A DNA stretch of 64,000 nucleotides. Origin: Maylandia zebra (Eukaryota > Chordata > Actinopteri > Cichliformes > Cichlidae). Below are positions 24,891 through 37,783 of this stretch, in pieces. Every line of letters begins with the position of its first letter. Within the stretch, counting starts at the first letter, position 1. The translations under genes and the position numbers were made by a program. Below the pieces are notes generated by a model that was given only the letters and a program-made list of their open reading frames with translations, had not been told where the DNA came from and searched no databases. Location: assembly GCF_041146795.1 (NCBI RefSeq), contig NC_135187.1, positions 18,448,056 through 18,512,055 of the forward strand, in the 5' to 3' direction.

Positions 24891-25639
24891 AACAAAAAAA
24901 GAAGCATCAAGCCTGAAAAACACACATTTAGAGCAGAGGAAAAGTATTGAGTCTTTACTGGACTGTGTGCAGAAAAAGAAAAAACAAATTTCAACCTGTT
25001 TACCTCGCTTACCTTTTTACGCGGTACCTTTTTATGCCTTAACCTGCATAATTTGTGTCCACTACATTAATGTATTTGTGATTCAAAAGTTCAGTTTCTT
25101 CCTTTCTGTACCGACCTCTTGTGGTAAGATGTAATCATGGAACTGCTGTGCTGTCTTACTTGTCAGTTACTGCCTTTAGGTGGCACTGAATGTCTATGAG
25201 ACAGCAATCCTCAGGTATTGGTAATGTGTCAGCAACCTCTATCTCTATACAGTACACTGCATACTTAACCTTTTTGGACCTTTTTATGTTGCTAGGCATA
25301 TAGGCAGGATAATGGCATCACATCGAATTTTAAGTGTTAAATATACACAGTGACTGATTTTTATGTAAACAAAAAAAAAATTGTTTATTTGTTTACATGA
25401 AAATCTAAATAACCTGCTACTAAATAACCCTTTTGAAGTAACTCTCAGCAGTTATTTGGACATGAAATAGTTGGTAGACATGTTATTAACCCTATGAGAA
25501 AACTGTTACTTTTATTCAGGTACAGTGCCATCATAAGGCTACAGGAAACACTTTTATTCAAACACAATTTCTTATCAAAATGGCTTTAAAAGAGATCTGT
25601 GGCAGTATGTCATAGCTCAGCTGTACAGACTAAAGATCA

Positions 25640-26117
25640 AGTGTACAGGTGTAAAGAATAAATAAGACATAGTTATGCTTGATTTAGAGAGACTAGAACA
25701 AAGCTGTTGTTTTGTTAGTATATCCCCGTGCAACAGCTTTGTTCTAGCAGACAGTTTCCTGCACAACGTTTATTTGTACAAGCACTTTATACAGCATTTC
25801 ACTGCAGGCTTTCCAGCCCACTCTCTCGCTCTAGATCTGTGCTGGAATAATTTGCAAGTGCACGTTAGCGAGGCCCCTTCACTGTCCACTTTTAAATCGC
25901 GTCTTAAAACCCACTTTTATTCTTTGCCTTTTAACCTCAGCGAGACTTAGTTTCTCTTGTAATGAAATTAGTTATTTAATTAATTATTTTACTTTTTCTT
26001 TTATTTGGCTTTTATTTATATCTTATGCATTTTATTATATAGTTCCTATGTACAGCACTTTGTGTCAGCTGTGTTTTTTTAAAAGTACTTTATAAATAAA
26101 GGTGATGATGATGATGT
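25640..26117 (+). mobile_element. LINE 3' end with GATGATG tail
   Basis: The frame at 25675-25950 ends with CWNNLQVHVSEAPSLSTFKS and RLKTHFYSL, the extreme C-terminus of jockey-type LINE ORF2 proteins. The following region closes with TTTATAAATAAAG and GATGATGATGATG at about 26100-26117, a simple-repeat tail. It is 5' truncated. It abuts the coding remnant that follows. Confidence 0.65.
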
Positions 26118-27246
26118 GGTTCTTCGCTACATTAGCAGTTGTAGTGAGCAGAACTGGTACAAAGTTTGCAATGTTGTTGAGTAGAACTTTTAAAGGATTT
26201 TTCTTTTTGATTTCTGTCAGGATTGTCTGGACCATGTCATCTCTGATGCCACGGGAGAAGATGGCCTGGGTTTCTATTGATGTGATAGTTTTGGAGACTC
26301 GATCCAAAGGGATCAAGGAGGGGGAGGAGGGGGAGGAGGACGCTCCCAGAAGCCGTGCAGGATGCAGGGAACTACCCCTATTACCACTTCCTGTGCGGTG
26401 AGCAGTTTGGAGCAATGCTCCTGCTTCTTCCCTTTAAGGATTTCAATGTAATTTCTGACCATGTTGAGGAGTTTAGGTGTTCTGTAGAATAAGTTCAAGT
26501 TAAAAAGTTAAAAGAATGATCTTTTCAACATATTTAAAGCATCACAGAAATATTGAAACACTGTAGCTGGACCGTTAACAAACGTATGTCAGATGTAACT
26601 CACTGAAATTTAGGAGGTATGGCCTCTGGAAATTTAAGGAGCATCCAGGCTTGAAACTCTATGTCCCTCATTTTATTAATAATGCTCACTACCCTGAAAC
26701 AGGAAACACATTAACAGTGCAGTTTTGTTTAGATATTATGTGAACATAATGAAAAAAACAAATCTCCAAATTACTACAAGTCTTGTGAGTTTTCTCTCAC
26801 CAGTTTCAGTAGAGTTTTGGCTTCTTTTTAGTCAAAACCCTCAAGTTCAAACTCCCAAAGCCTTAAAAAGAAAACAAAACAGAGGTTTTCTCTCTGCATT
26901 TACACTTTAACACAAACAGACTGTCAGGTGTGACGGGGATGGTCTGTAGGTATCAGTGTAACTCACTGCTCTCTGCTCTGCTCTCTTTGCTCTTCTCCAC
27001 CAACAGATCTCTCAGATTTTCAATAGTGATGTGTGATGGGATTTGATTCCCCTGCTGAAGTCTAAGGAACACCATCATCGTTGGAATCTAAAAATAAAAG
27101 GAGCCATTTCATCAACACCACTCTCAGGTCCTCAGATATTACCTGATATTTTATGTCAACTGTGGGTCTTACCTGAGCCCTGTAGTGTGGAAGATGCCAG
27201 CAGATCTTCACAGCCATGTTGTAAATGGGTGTATTGAACAACACCT
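26118..27246 (-). pseudogene. Decayed multi-exon coding remnant, family not recognised
   Basis: On the minus strand several exon-like blocks keep good splice signals. Block 1 runs from about 27246 and encodes VLFNTPIYNMAVKICWHLP, ending CAG|GTAAGA. Block 2, after TTTTTAG, encodes IPTMMVFLRLQQGNQIPS and ENLRDLLVEKSKES. Block 3 (about 26800-26870) can be read LWEFELEGFD, stop, KEAKTLLKL. Block 4 (about 26600-26700) encodes IINKMRDIEFQAWMLLKFPE. Block 5 (to 26490) encodes LLNMVRNYIEILKGKKQEHC and QEVVIGVVPCILHGFWE. Continuity breaks at a proline-coding CCT/CCCCCT run near 26310-26330 and resumes in another frame with ITSIETQAIFSRGIRDDMVQ. An in-frame stop, a frame jump and phase conflicts suggest a pseudogene. 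I do not recognise the family. Confidence 0.5.
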
Positions 27247-28248
27247 GTCAAAGAAATAAGAAGTTCCTTATTGCTACTTAAGTCGATTCTCAGTTTGTCA
27301 GCTTAAAAACCACATCAAATTCTTCAATTTGTTGAAATGCAGTACAAGCAAAAACTGTCAAATACCCTGATGGGTTTGTAGATTCTTCTACTTGCTTCCA
27401 TTGAAATGTTGTTGTTGTATCACAGTCGGGAATAAAAACTGTCAAATACACTCCAAAAATTGTGTAATGTAAAATGTCTCCGGACTGGTTGTTTGCTGCT
27501 CTTTGAGTTCAGCAGGAGGAGGTGAACCCACAGCTGGGAGTGGTTCCATGGTGTCTTGGAGGATCTTACTTCAGGTTCATGATCATAATTATATTCTTTC
27601 TGGTCTAAACCTCAGACAAGAGCTGGTCAGATGAATTGAGTCAGCTTTCTGAAGTTCTGCTACAGAAAGGAAACAAGGACAGCAACACCTCCACCTTTAT
27701 CTGACAACACATCTTTGACGATTTGTCTTCTCAGTATCATAATAATTATATTGTCAGAATATTTTGGGTTGCTAAAAACAACTAAAAGCATAAAATTCCG
27801 TTTTCAAAATTCAGTACTGATGTCCCACATTATGAAAAGTTAGCCCAAACGGTGTACAATGGGTTTCTTTTCTGTTGACCAACATAAAAACTTTTCCAAA
27901 AAGCAATTAAAGAGATTAAACAAAGATATTTTGAAGGCATTTTGGAATTACCTGATTTAGCAGAGCTACTTACCCACTGTAGCTCAGTTCATGGACTTGA
28001 ATTAGGAGGGACAAGAAAAGTGAATTCAACTGACTCCAATTTACTGACATCTAATGGTGAGATTTTACATACTGTAACTTTAATGATAGTTGAAAATAGC
28101 CCAGGCGCACGGCTGCTAGGTGAGTACACAGTTTGTGTAATATGTGAATAAAAATAAATATAAGCTTTACCCTCTTTTCCAACCAAAAGTTCCCAGTAGA
28201 GTTTTTGACCTTCAGCTGTTTTCTTTCCGTTTTTGTTTTTAATATCTT
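27247..28248. other. Intergenic sequence next to the coding remnant
   Basis: I see no reliable exon. A minus-strand peptide near 27690-27720 (VLSDKGGGVAVL) faintly resembles retroelement reverse transcriptase text but is too short to call. Confidence 0.3.
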
Positions 28249-28266
28249 ACACACACACACACACAC

Positions 28267-28344
<78 letters not shown>
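28249..28344. repeat. (CA)n microsatellite
   Basis: Ninety-six bases of CA dinucleotides are broken only by one G near 28271. It lies upstream of atp6v1c1. Confidence 0.97.
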
Positions 28345-28346
<2 letters not shown>

Positions 28347-28599
28347 AAAACATTTATGACTCGCACTCTCACCTCTTATTATTTTAAGTAGCTTAGTATA
28401 ATGTATCTGTTACTTTAGCAATTTTCTCCCACTTCCCCATTAGGTTGATCTCTTTTACTATTTATTTATTACCATCAACTATTTGCTCAGTGTTAGTTTG
28501 ATAAGTATTTTTTAAATATAAGGTAAATTTTACTTTTAATGAATTATACTTTATGCTTAAGTCTCCTTGTTCCTAGTACAACCTGCTTAAGACACGTGA

Positions 28600-28777
28600 C
28601 AGCCGTTTGCGCACGCGCAGATTTCCTCCTCTGATCAGCTGACTTTGAGTGAGATGCTCTGTTGAAGGAGCCCCGTGTGTCTAAAACCCGCTGTTGTCTG
28701 CGCTATGTGCAGGAAACTGCGTGTGTTTGGCTGAAATATACCGAGTGGACTGCGCGCTGAAGCCGTTAAACGCGTCG
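28600..28777 (+). promoter_or_regulatory. atp6v1c1 promoter and noncoding first exon
   Basis: CpG density rises sharply from about 28600 to 28830. A donor TCG|GTGAGT closes a likely noncoding exon at 28777, about 2.5 kb before the coding-exon acceptor at 31296. The transcription start is not defined by the sequence. The intron holds a SINE and a hAT MITE. Confidence 0.6.
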
Positions 28778-29639
28778 GTGAGTACCGCGGTGCTTCGGTT
28801 AGTGACGTCGTGACACCGTGAGGCTACATTGATAAACAAGCTGCTGGTAGCAGCAGTAAGCTAACACTGCATGAAACGGGTTTATTCTGCTGTCACTGAT
28901 TTTTTCTTCTTTCCTTTCCCTGATACCGAATCAAAGAGCGGCGGTTTCTATTCATGTGGCATTCTGTGTGTTTAATCAAGAGGAGGGTCGCTATTTAGCG
29001 GTCTGCATCAACAAGAAGTTGATCATATGACAGTCAGTCAGCAGACATGGAGACTTGTCTGTCTCTCCTGTGTAGCTGTGATGAAATCAGCCACTTCTGT
29101 ATATCTGTGGGACTCTTTAAAACCAGTGGGAAATAATGAGGAAGTTCAAGATTCAGAACCAAATAAGAATCAAAAGAGGAAGAAAGAGGATTTTTACATG
29201 ACTCATTCAGTGTTAGTTTGACGTGTGTGTCTGTCTAATGCAAAGTGATCGGAAAGCACTGAGATTTTTCTTAATCAAAAGATGTGAGAACACAGTTTAA
29301 AGCAGGGTCTGTTGTGGATAGCCACACCATTGAACTGAACTCAGTTCTGTTCAATATTAATTTGATCTTTTGTATTTGATCTGTATTTCTTAAACTTTGT
29401 ACCGATAATGTTTGCTCACATCTTCTGAGCGTGCCTCCTTAACTTTTAGAGAAGAATACAAATCTAGCAGTGATACTGACTTAAAGTTCTCTGCCTGTAA
29501 TGAATCAAGAAGCTAACTGTACGTCCAGAGAAACAGAATCAACTTTTTGGGATTTTCTTATCTGGATTATTGAGAATGCATTTTAACAATCTTAGTTACA
29601 ACATCAACAACATGGTTCATTTTTAGCAAAGACTGCACA

Positions 29640-29892
29640 ACACTAGGTGGCTGTAGCTCAGGAGGTAGACCAGGTGTTCTAATAATCAGAAAGCTGGATG
29701 TTTGAGCTCTGACTGCTCCAGTCTGCATGCCTTAGCAAGATACTGAACCCCAAGCTTCTCTCTGATGCATCCATCAGAGTGTGAATGTCAGATAGGAACC
29801 ATTTAGGTTGGAAAAAGGGCTTGTGTGAATGAGGCATGTATAGAGCGCTCAAGTAAAGTAGGAAAGCACTATATAAAAGCCAATACATTTAC
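29640..29892 (+). mobile_element. tRNA-derived SINE
   Basis: The head GGCTGTAGCTCAGGAGGTAGA resembles a tRNA A box, and GGATGTTTGAGCTCTG a decayed B box. The body runs into GAGCGCTCAAGTAAAGTAGG and ends AAAGCACTATATAAAAGCC, the tail shared with the copies at 37165 and 55240. A diverged copy in atp6v1c1 intron 1. Confidence 0.7.
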
Positions 29893-30114
29893 TTTTCATT
29901 GAGCACATAGCTGCTAACTCCTTTGTAATCTCAAACCCTTTGGCTATCCTGTGTTGTGGACAAAAAGTTAAAATTGTCCGCTTCGTATTTTTAACTGAGG
30001 CTCCAGATTTCCAGCAATATGCTCGAATTATCTTGGTCTGGTTCACCTGGAGAGGGTTATATTCTCAAATCTTTCTTTTTCTCAAGGCACATTAGGTCAG
30101 CTGTCTTCCACACA

Positions 30115-30450
30115 CTCTAGTACAGCGGTCCCCAACCCCCGAGCCTCGGACTGGTACCGGTCCGTGAGTCGTTTGGTACCGGGCCACGAGAGTTGAGGCT
30201 CAGGTGTGAAATGTATAGTTTTCAGGGTTTTTATTGGTTTTCAGCGTTATTTTGTTATCGTTTTTATCGTTTACTCTGTTTTCCTTGGTCTCTTCACGTG
30301 TGTTATGAATAAATTTTCTTTTTTTCATTACCGGTACTAGTTTTATTTTGTTGTATTTATCCGCGACACCTTAAAGGCCGGTCCTTGAAAATATTGTCGG
30401 GCATAAACCGGTCCGTGGCGCAAAAAAGGTTGGGGACCGCTGCTCTAGTA
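30115..30450. mobile_element. hAT MITE with perfect 8-bp TSD
   Basis: The 320-bp element (30123-30442) has exact inverted ends, CAGCGGTCCCCAACC at the left and its complement at the right. It is flanked by CTCTAGTA at 30115-30122 and 30443-30450. Its length, lack of coding capacity and eight-base duplication identify a hAT-type miniature element. It is in atp6v1c1 intron 1. Confidence 0.92.
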
Positions 30451-31345
30451 AACTCCATCAGAAGCTGGATAACTTGTGTTTTTGCGATTTTTGTGGGAAA
30501 TCACACAGCTGGTCTTCACTTCCTGGATGAGCTTGGTTAAGAAAGTCCTTGTTGCTTTTGCAGCTTTGTTGGCTAAATGTCAGACGTCCGTCCCTGCTAT
30601 GCATCAGTCAAGTTCTTGTATTTTTCAGTGTGTTTAGTCTCATAATTGCGATTTAGACTGTAATCCTTAAACAACAATTTGCTCTCCACAAACAAACACA
30701 CAGCTTTACCTCTGACTTCAGTCCATGTCTTATTAAAAACTCTACACTCATCTTTCAGGACTAGCAAACTCACATTTCTCATAAATGTTGGTTCCAAAGG
30801 AACATTTACAGTCATGCTTGCATAAACATACCTATGTACATTAAAAAAGAAAATAAAGACAGCAAATTTGTATTGCGTATCTCCACAAAATCAGAAAAAA
30901 TTGTAAGCTATTATCTCATTACAGCTTATGGTGAGGAATTTATCAAAGAATGTTTTGAGACTGAAAACAGGACAAGCTGCATGATGTATACTTATTTACA
31001 TTTTAATTCCAATTTCCCACCAACCTAAAATGGGCCAATCAGGAAAAACCAATGGCTTGGATATGGCCGTACATTGGGCCCAGGTCTGGTCTAAAGGTAA
31101 AAGTAAAAGGTAAAAGCCATGCATTCATATGTTAATTAAGTAAAGATGCAAAATGAATAACCTGCCTCCAAAGCATTAGATAAGTATTATTATATTATCA
31201 GATTAGGATTTTACTGTAGCATTTCAGGTAGTGCTGCCCATTCACTAAATCGAAAACATAACATGAAAAAATTAAATCTTGTTTTTTCACCTTCAGTAAC
31301 TTCCTTACATCAGCGGCACGGGGGACAAAATTCCTGCCAGCAGCC

Positions 31346-34300
31346 ATGACAGAATTCTGGTTGATCTCGGCTCCCGGGGAGAAGACCTGCCAGCAGACCT
31401 GGGACAAGCTGATGGTGGCCACTACGCGCACCAACAACCTCTCCACTAACAACAAGTTCAACATCCCTGACCTCAAGGTGAAAAAACCCCAAAACACAGC
31501 AGTCCTCTGTGGCTAAGGCCTCAGTGATGAATGCATAGGTGGACACCAGCGTGGCCATTATTTGCCTTTTTGCTTATGTTTTCTGGTCTACCTCTAACAG
31601 GTTGGGACTCTGGATGTCTTAGTTGGCCTGTCAGATGAGCTGGCTAAACTAGACACTTTTGTGGAAAGGTAAAGTTTACTGAAACATGACAGAGTTTTGT
31701 GTAATGTGTTTGTCAGGCAGCGGAAGAGTTGTGAGCTCAGTTTTATAAAGAGTGAAAGAAACCTTTAGATAGAATCATGCTAATTGCTGTTTCGTTTTTC
31801 TGTTCTCTCTGCTCGTTTTCTATTCACTACTCATCCTGAAATCGGATGCAGTGTGGTAAAGAAGGTTGCTCAGTACATGGCCGATGTTCTGGAGGACAGC
31901 CGAGACAAAGTCCAGGAGAACCTGTTGGCCAATGGAGGTAACCTCTGCTTACGTAATCAGGCAGCTTCTTAGAAAAAACAAGTCTATTTGCTTTACAGCT
32001 ATTAAAGTATATGGAAATGGAGATTGATGCTGATGTCTTTGATCTTGTTTCTACTTGATACAGTTGACCTGGTCACCTATGTCACCAGATTTCAGTGGGA
32101 TATGGCGAAATATCCGATCAAACAGTCTCTGAAAAACATCTCGGAGATCATTTCCAAGGTAAAATCAACTCTCTTTGTAAATTAATTATTAATGCATTGT
32201 GTTGTATATTGCTGAAGTCCTGGTTGATGAGTTGAGATTTCATCTATTGTATTAAGACATAAATTGTCCCAGAGTACACTGACTATATCAGATTTTTCCA
32301 GCTGCACTGATCAGCGATGATGTATTCACCCATACCTGCTTGGTTTTCTAGCAAGTGACTCAGATAGACAACGACCTGAAGGCCAGAGCTTCGGCTTACA
32401 ACAATCTAAAGGGAAACCTGCAGAATCTGGAGAGGAAGAATGCGTGAGTAAAACAGCCGTCACTAGCACAGACGTTTGTGGACACAGTGGACGAGTAGCT
32501 GTTGTTGTTGTACTTGTTTCAAGTCTGCTTGGAGTCCATCTGTGCATGGTTGAAGAGTTGTGTGTGATTACAAGGAATTTAAAGGGCACATAGTCATCTG
32601 TGCTGAGCCTCGTAATGAAATGTGTGTCCCTCAGACTACAGCGCACCCTTGCATAAATATGGGCCTATGTTGGCCCAGAGCGCTCATGCAAAAGAAATTA
32701 TTCATCTCACAAGAGTTACTTTTGGTTAAGTGAAAGTTAACAACAAAAACAAAAACCATGCTTTTTTTTCCATTCATTGTGTTTCATTGATATTGTGGAA
32801 TTGGGTGCTCTGCATTACAAGCTTTCACACATGGACACTATATATTTATTTTTTAATTTTTAAAAAAAAAGCTGGATTTAGAGTTGCACTGAAAATTTGT
32901 ATGTTATGTGCATTTTTGTCACATGTATAGGATGTTTTTCTCATCACTGTAGAGTAAAACAATATTTTAGGTTGTTGCCTGAGCATAATGTGAAAACATC
33001 TTAGCTTTAATAATGTTAACAATACTGTTAGTATGTAACTTTATTCAACGTCTGTTTTCTTGTGCTCTGTGTATATGCATGTGTCTTTCTTCTAGGGGGA
33101 GCTTGATGACCAGAAGTCTGGCTGACATAGTGAAGAAAGAGGACTTTGTGCTGGACTCAGAGTACCTGATTACCATGCTGGTGGTCGTCCCAAAGTAAGT
33201 GCACCAGCGTCATTGTATGCAGTGTGTGTGTCTTGTGAATACTTATTTTTTGAGCGCTTCTATTCATGGTGCAATCCCAGTTCCGAAAATGTTGGGACGC
33301 TGTGTAAAATGTGAATAAAAACAGAATGCAATGATTTGTAAATCTCATAATTCCCACATTTTATTCACAGTAGAACACAGAAAACATCAAATGTTTAAAC
33401 TATGAAAATGTACCATTTTAATATAAAATAAGTCATTTTGAATTTGATGCTAACAAGTGTCAAAAACAAGGCCATGTCTAAAAAAACTACTGTGTCGCAT
33501 GACCTTGACAAGGAGGCATGTCAAAGGATATTGCGTCCATGTTTTGCAAGGCCAATATACCCATAACTCAGAGCAAAAAAAGTTCAAGGTGAACTGAGGC
33601 CAAAACAACAAATAAAAACTTTTAAGGAACACTGCTACCTAATCCTTACGTGAAGCAAAACCAAACAAAAAGTGTGCTAAACTCACAAGCCAGAAACGAA
33701 GAGGGAGTTCAGCCCTTCTGCTTTAGTGATACACTCACACAGTGAGTGAGTTAAGGTATGTACAAAATATAAACACCAGCTAACAGTCACAGGGTCTAGC
33801 AGAACTAATGTGTCTCCACAAAAAACATGCACAAAACTACCAAAGGTTTGGAGGCCGAGGGCAGGACCAGAACGCTGCTGCTGTCATTTCTGTTAGGAAA
33901 GTGCTGCTGGGAGTAGGATTTTTATGTTATTTTATTTTTTCAAATACCAGATGTTGATAGGGACCAATCAGCAGCTGGCATGTCACCTGGCCCAGCCATG
34001 GATTCAGCCAATCAGACGGAAACCTGCATAGAGAGGCTCAAAGATCCTCAGAGGTTGAGAGGTCACTCTCCTATATATAAAGCAGTGCCGAGAAACAACA
34101 CTAACCACATTCACGTGTGGAGTCTTTGCATTTGTAGATGGCGCAATAAACTGTTTTCACAGATGGTGATTTCTGGAAGTGTTCCTGAGCCCACGCAGTG
34201 ATTTTAATGACAGAATCGCATGTTTTTAATGCAGTGCTGCCTGAGACACTGAAGATCACGTGCATCCAATAATGATTTTCAACCTTTTTGCGCACAGAGA

Positions 34301-37300
34301 TTTATCTTCTTTCAGTCATTGTTGATATTATGTATTGCAGGTGATATGTTTAAAGAAAGTCCTCACAATTGTATGTTGAGAAAACAGTTTCTTTTAACCA
34401 CCACTTACATCTAATTTTCCAGCCGTTTGTTGCCTTTTTTTTTTTTTTTTTTAGATATGCTTTGATGCCATCAACCTGAAAATTAGCTCAGATTTTAATT
34501 AAATTGTCCATTTTGTCATTGTAAACATTTGATGTTTTGCATGTCCTACTGTAAATTGTGGGGTTTATGAGATTTGCATAATAATTGCATAAGGTTTTTA
34601 ATATTTTACACAGGGCTCCAATGTTTTTGGAATCTGAGTTGTAGACAGTGCGAAGACGTTTTGTGATCATTAATTTATGAGCAAGTAATTTCATAATTGT
34701 ACAGAATTTGGCTGTGGTAAAGGTTAAATTTTTAATTTTGGTCTGAGAATGGTTTTTATCAAAATAAAATAAAAGTCAAAGATGTTATTTTCTAATTTCC
34801 ACCCTCATCAGGACGAGCTACGCTGACTGGCAGAAGACATACGAAACGCTGGCTGAAATGGTCGTACCACGCTCCACCAAGTAAGTCCTCCCTAGACGCT
34901 GCTAAATACAAAAGGTACAAGAAAGGTCTGCTTTTAAATATATTTGTGCATGTCATGAATTGCACATGGCTGTTCCATGTTATTATGATAACAGTTGAGG
35001 TAGACCAGAATTTTTACTTCCTGTGTCTTCTTCTGAGTTTAACTTTGCGCTTGACTCTGATTAAAACTGGAACCATCTCACGTGTGAACTGTAAAAAATT
35101 ATTTGACCCGTATTAGAATAGAAGACGTTACGTGGTTGACCTGTAGAAGGCAATTGACCCTGTGTCAACATGGCCAGGTGATTTAGGACATTGTGTTTAG
35201 ACTTTCTGGGCAAATGTGACCTCAACATCCTGATGATCCAAATCTGGAGCTGTCTCAGCAGGAAGACACTTTGCATAGTTTGATTAAACAGAGTTTATTC
35301 TTAGCTGAAAATATTCTCCAGTGTTGATTTCTATGGTCACCAGTGAGGGATGTTTCACTTTATAGTATAATTATAGTTATAGTAAATCCAACTTAACAGG
35401 TATCAACAGTTCTTTTCCTTTTTTTTAAACTCCTCTAAACTGGCATGGTGGTAAGACAAGCCAAAGTGTATCAGTTTTTCCAACCTTCTCAGCGTCTGGT
35501 TTAACATGAATTTCTGTATTTTTCTCACTTCAGTCATTTTTATTTTCTGACAAACTGAACTGTTTTTATTAAAGTGTAGTCCAACTTAAGTGAGTGCAAA
35601 CATGTGTGGACTGTTGTACTATTACTATTACTATTTTAAACAGTCCAATTTGCAACGTTGCAAAGGTCAGCAGCTGAAGAAAGTAAATTACTGTTAAATA
35701 AAATAAACGTAAAAATTTTGTTTTATTGAAATTTATTATTTTTATACTAAAAAGTTTGATTTGCATTTGAAATGTATTTTTATTATATTACATAATGTTT
35801 ATTTTAAACATTAAATTTACATTTAAATATAAATGTATTGCATCTCTGTGTGGTTGCATTGTTGCTCCACAAATACAAATACTCTGCTGTATTGATATAT
35901 TTTCCCACACCTCTTGTGCATTCTGTCCTCATCTCCAGGCTGCTGTTTGAAGACAGCGACAGCGGTCTGTTCAGTGTCACCCTCTTCAGGAAAGCTGTAG
36001 ATGACTTCAAACACAAGGCTAGAGAAAACAAGTAAACTCTTCCACTTCTGTTTACTCAAAAGAATATGAGCTTTTCAGAGTTAATGTCTAAAGCTTATGT
36101 TGCGTGTTGCACTTGATACACTCCAGCCAATCCAGCTTTGTGTTTTCTCTGAATGACAAATGTTTCCTTTAGTTATAAATGCTCCATAAATAGATAAGTG
36201 GCTCATGAGGATTTAAGTAGGGTGTGTGTGTGTGTGTGTGTGTGTGGGGGGTAGGTGCTTGATTATACTCATCTCTGTGAAAGCTGATAGCCATCTCTCT
36301 GCTGTGTGTCCTGGCTCAGGTTTACAGTGCGGGACTTCCAGTACAATGAGGAGGAGATGAAGGCAGACAAAGAAGAGATGACACGCTTGTCCACCGACAA
36401 GAAGAAACAGTTTGTATGCCTGCTGCTTACTTCAGTAACAATGTGTGTAGTTAGTGGAGCTCGCGCTGTACAGAAAGAATTGCTTTTGTAGTACATCTGT
36501 ACATCCTTTTGCAGCTGCTGTTTATAGTTAACTAGTAATCAGAAAGTAAGCATGCCGTTTCATTTTCATATTGCTGTGGTATTTATCACCCTTACTTTTA
36601 AGAATGGTAAAAATTGATGATATGTTGTTGCATTTAATCTAGGGCCCTTTGGTACGATGGCTGAAGGTGAATTTCAGTGAGGCCTTCATTGCGTGGATTC
36701 ACATAAAAGCTCTACGCGTGTTTGTGGAGTCGGTGCTCAGGTGAGTTGTCTTGCAGGAGATTATGAATTTATTAATGTACAGATGTGCATCCTTTACCAT
36801 CAGGCTCTCAAATTCATGGTTACCTTGTATTTCATAGATATGGGCTGCCAGTCAACTTCCAGGCTATGCTGCTTCAGCCCAACAAGAAGAACATGAAGAA
36901 ACTCAGAGAGGTGCTGTACGACCTGTACAAGCACCTGGACAGCAGTGCTGCAATCATTGACGTGAGTCTCAGCAGCACATTTGTTCATTACTTACCTGTT
37001 TGTTTGTTTTTTTTTGGCAGTGTTAAATGAAGTAATCTGAGGACTGTGTTATACAGTAAAGTAAGAATCCACCACAGATTATGACCTCGAGTCTAAATGA
37101 CCTTTATACTAAAAACACAAACTGGATAAAGGATGAATGCTGGTTTCCAGTTTGCGTCACAGTTGTTTTTGGAGTGGCTACAGGAGGTAGAGCAGGTCAG
37201 CTACTAATCTTAAGGTTGGTAGTTTGATCCCGGGCTACTCCAGTCTACATGCCAAAATAACATTGGGTAAGGTACTAAAACTCAATTCATTCATCCCAGA

Positions 37301-37783
37301 GTGAATGTGTGTGTGAGTAGGTAAATGAGATGTGTTGCGTTGAGTGCTCACGTAGAGTAGAAAAGAGCATCCATGCTTCCATGCTAGCTGCAGGTGACTG
37401 CAGCAACCACTTGCCAACTGGTTGGGGAATGCACATTTTTCCCAGCGGCCTTCGGTTGCGTGGTGGAGGAGAGATAACTGACTGATCGCTGACCGGTTTC
37501 TAGGCCTGCATGATGCATTCATTAGTACTAGTTAACTGGTTTCAAAGTAAATGCCAGCAACAACTGGCCAAGGGAAAAAGAGTTGCTGATTGGTCTTTAT
37601 TTAAGTGAGGAAAAAATATTTTTCCAAAGAGAACGATAATGTATTGTCATATTCTCTTGTATAATTACTGTTCTCTGCCTTCAGGCCTCCATGGACATCC
37701 CGGGGCTGAACTTGAGCCAGCAAGAGTACTACCCCTATGTTTACTACAAGATCGACTGCAACCTGTTGGATTTCAAGGTCTAG
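31346..37783 (+). CDS. atp6v1c1: V-type H+-ATPase V1 subunit C 1
   Basis: Twelve coding exons are 31346-31477, 31601-31668, 31852-31937, 32064-32158, 32352-32443, 33096-33194, 34812-34880, 35939-36031, 36320-36413, 36643-36740, 36838-36961 and 37685-37783. All are GT-AG with matching phases. They predict 382 aa, the human length. [99 protein letters not shown] and [20 protein letters not shown] are near-identical to vertebrate ATP6V1C1. Subunit C links the V1 and V0 peripheral stalks and is released during reversible V-ATPase disassembly. The least conserved part is [15 protein letters not shown]. The ATG (31346) has context GCCATGA. The acceptor at 31296 leaves a short 5' UTR in this exon. 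Teleost a/b is not resolved. Confidence 0.97.
33271..33480. repeat. Interspersed repeat fragment in atp6v1c1 intron
   Basis: CCCAGTTCCGAAAATGTTGG and the following GGACGCTGTGTAAAATGTG, then AATGATTTGTAAATCTCATA, match from memory the end of a repeat common in fish genomes. Non-coding. Superfamily not assigned. Confidence 0.5.
36222..36245. repeat. (GT)n microsatellite
   Basis: Twelve GT units lie in the intron between coding exons 8 and 9 of atp6v1c1. Confidence 0.9.
37165..37375 (+). mobile_element. tRNA-derived SINE, diverged copy
   Basis: GGAGTGGCTACAGGAGGTAG and GGTAGTTTGATCCCGGGCTA correspond to decayed A- and B-box regions. The end TTGAGTGCTCACGTAGAGTA resembles the tail of the SINE at 29640. 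It is in the last intron of atp6v1c1. Confidence 0.6.

Noticed and set aside
27690-27720. SDKGGGVAVL peptide as a Penelope-type reverse transcriptase remnant
   Set aside because: Only a dozen residues fit and the flanks do not continue the match.
28051-28387. Cys-Val and Thr-His repeat proteins on either strand
   Set aside because: They are translations of the (CA)n microsatellite.
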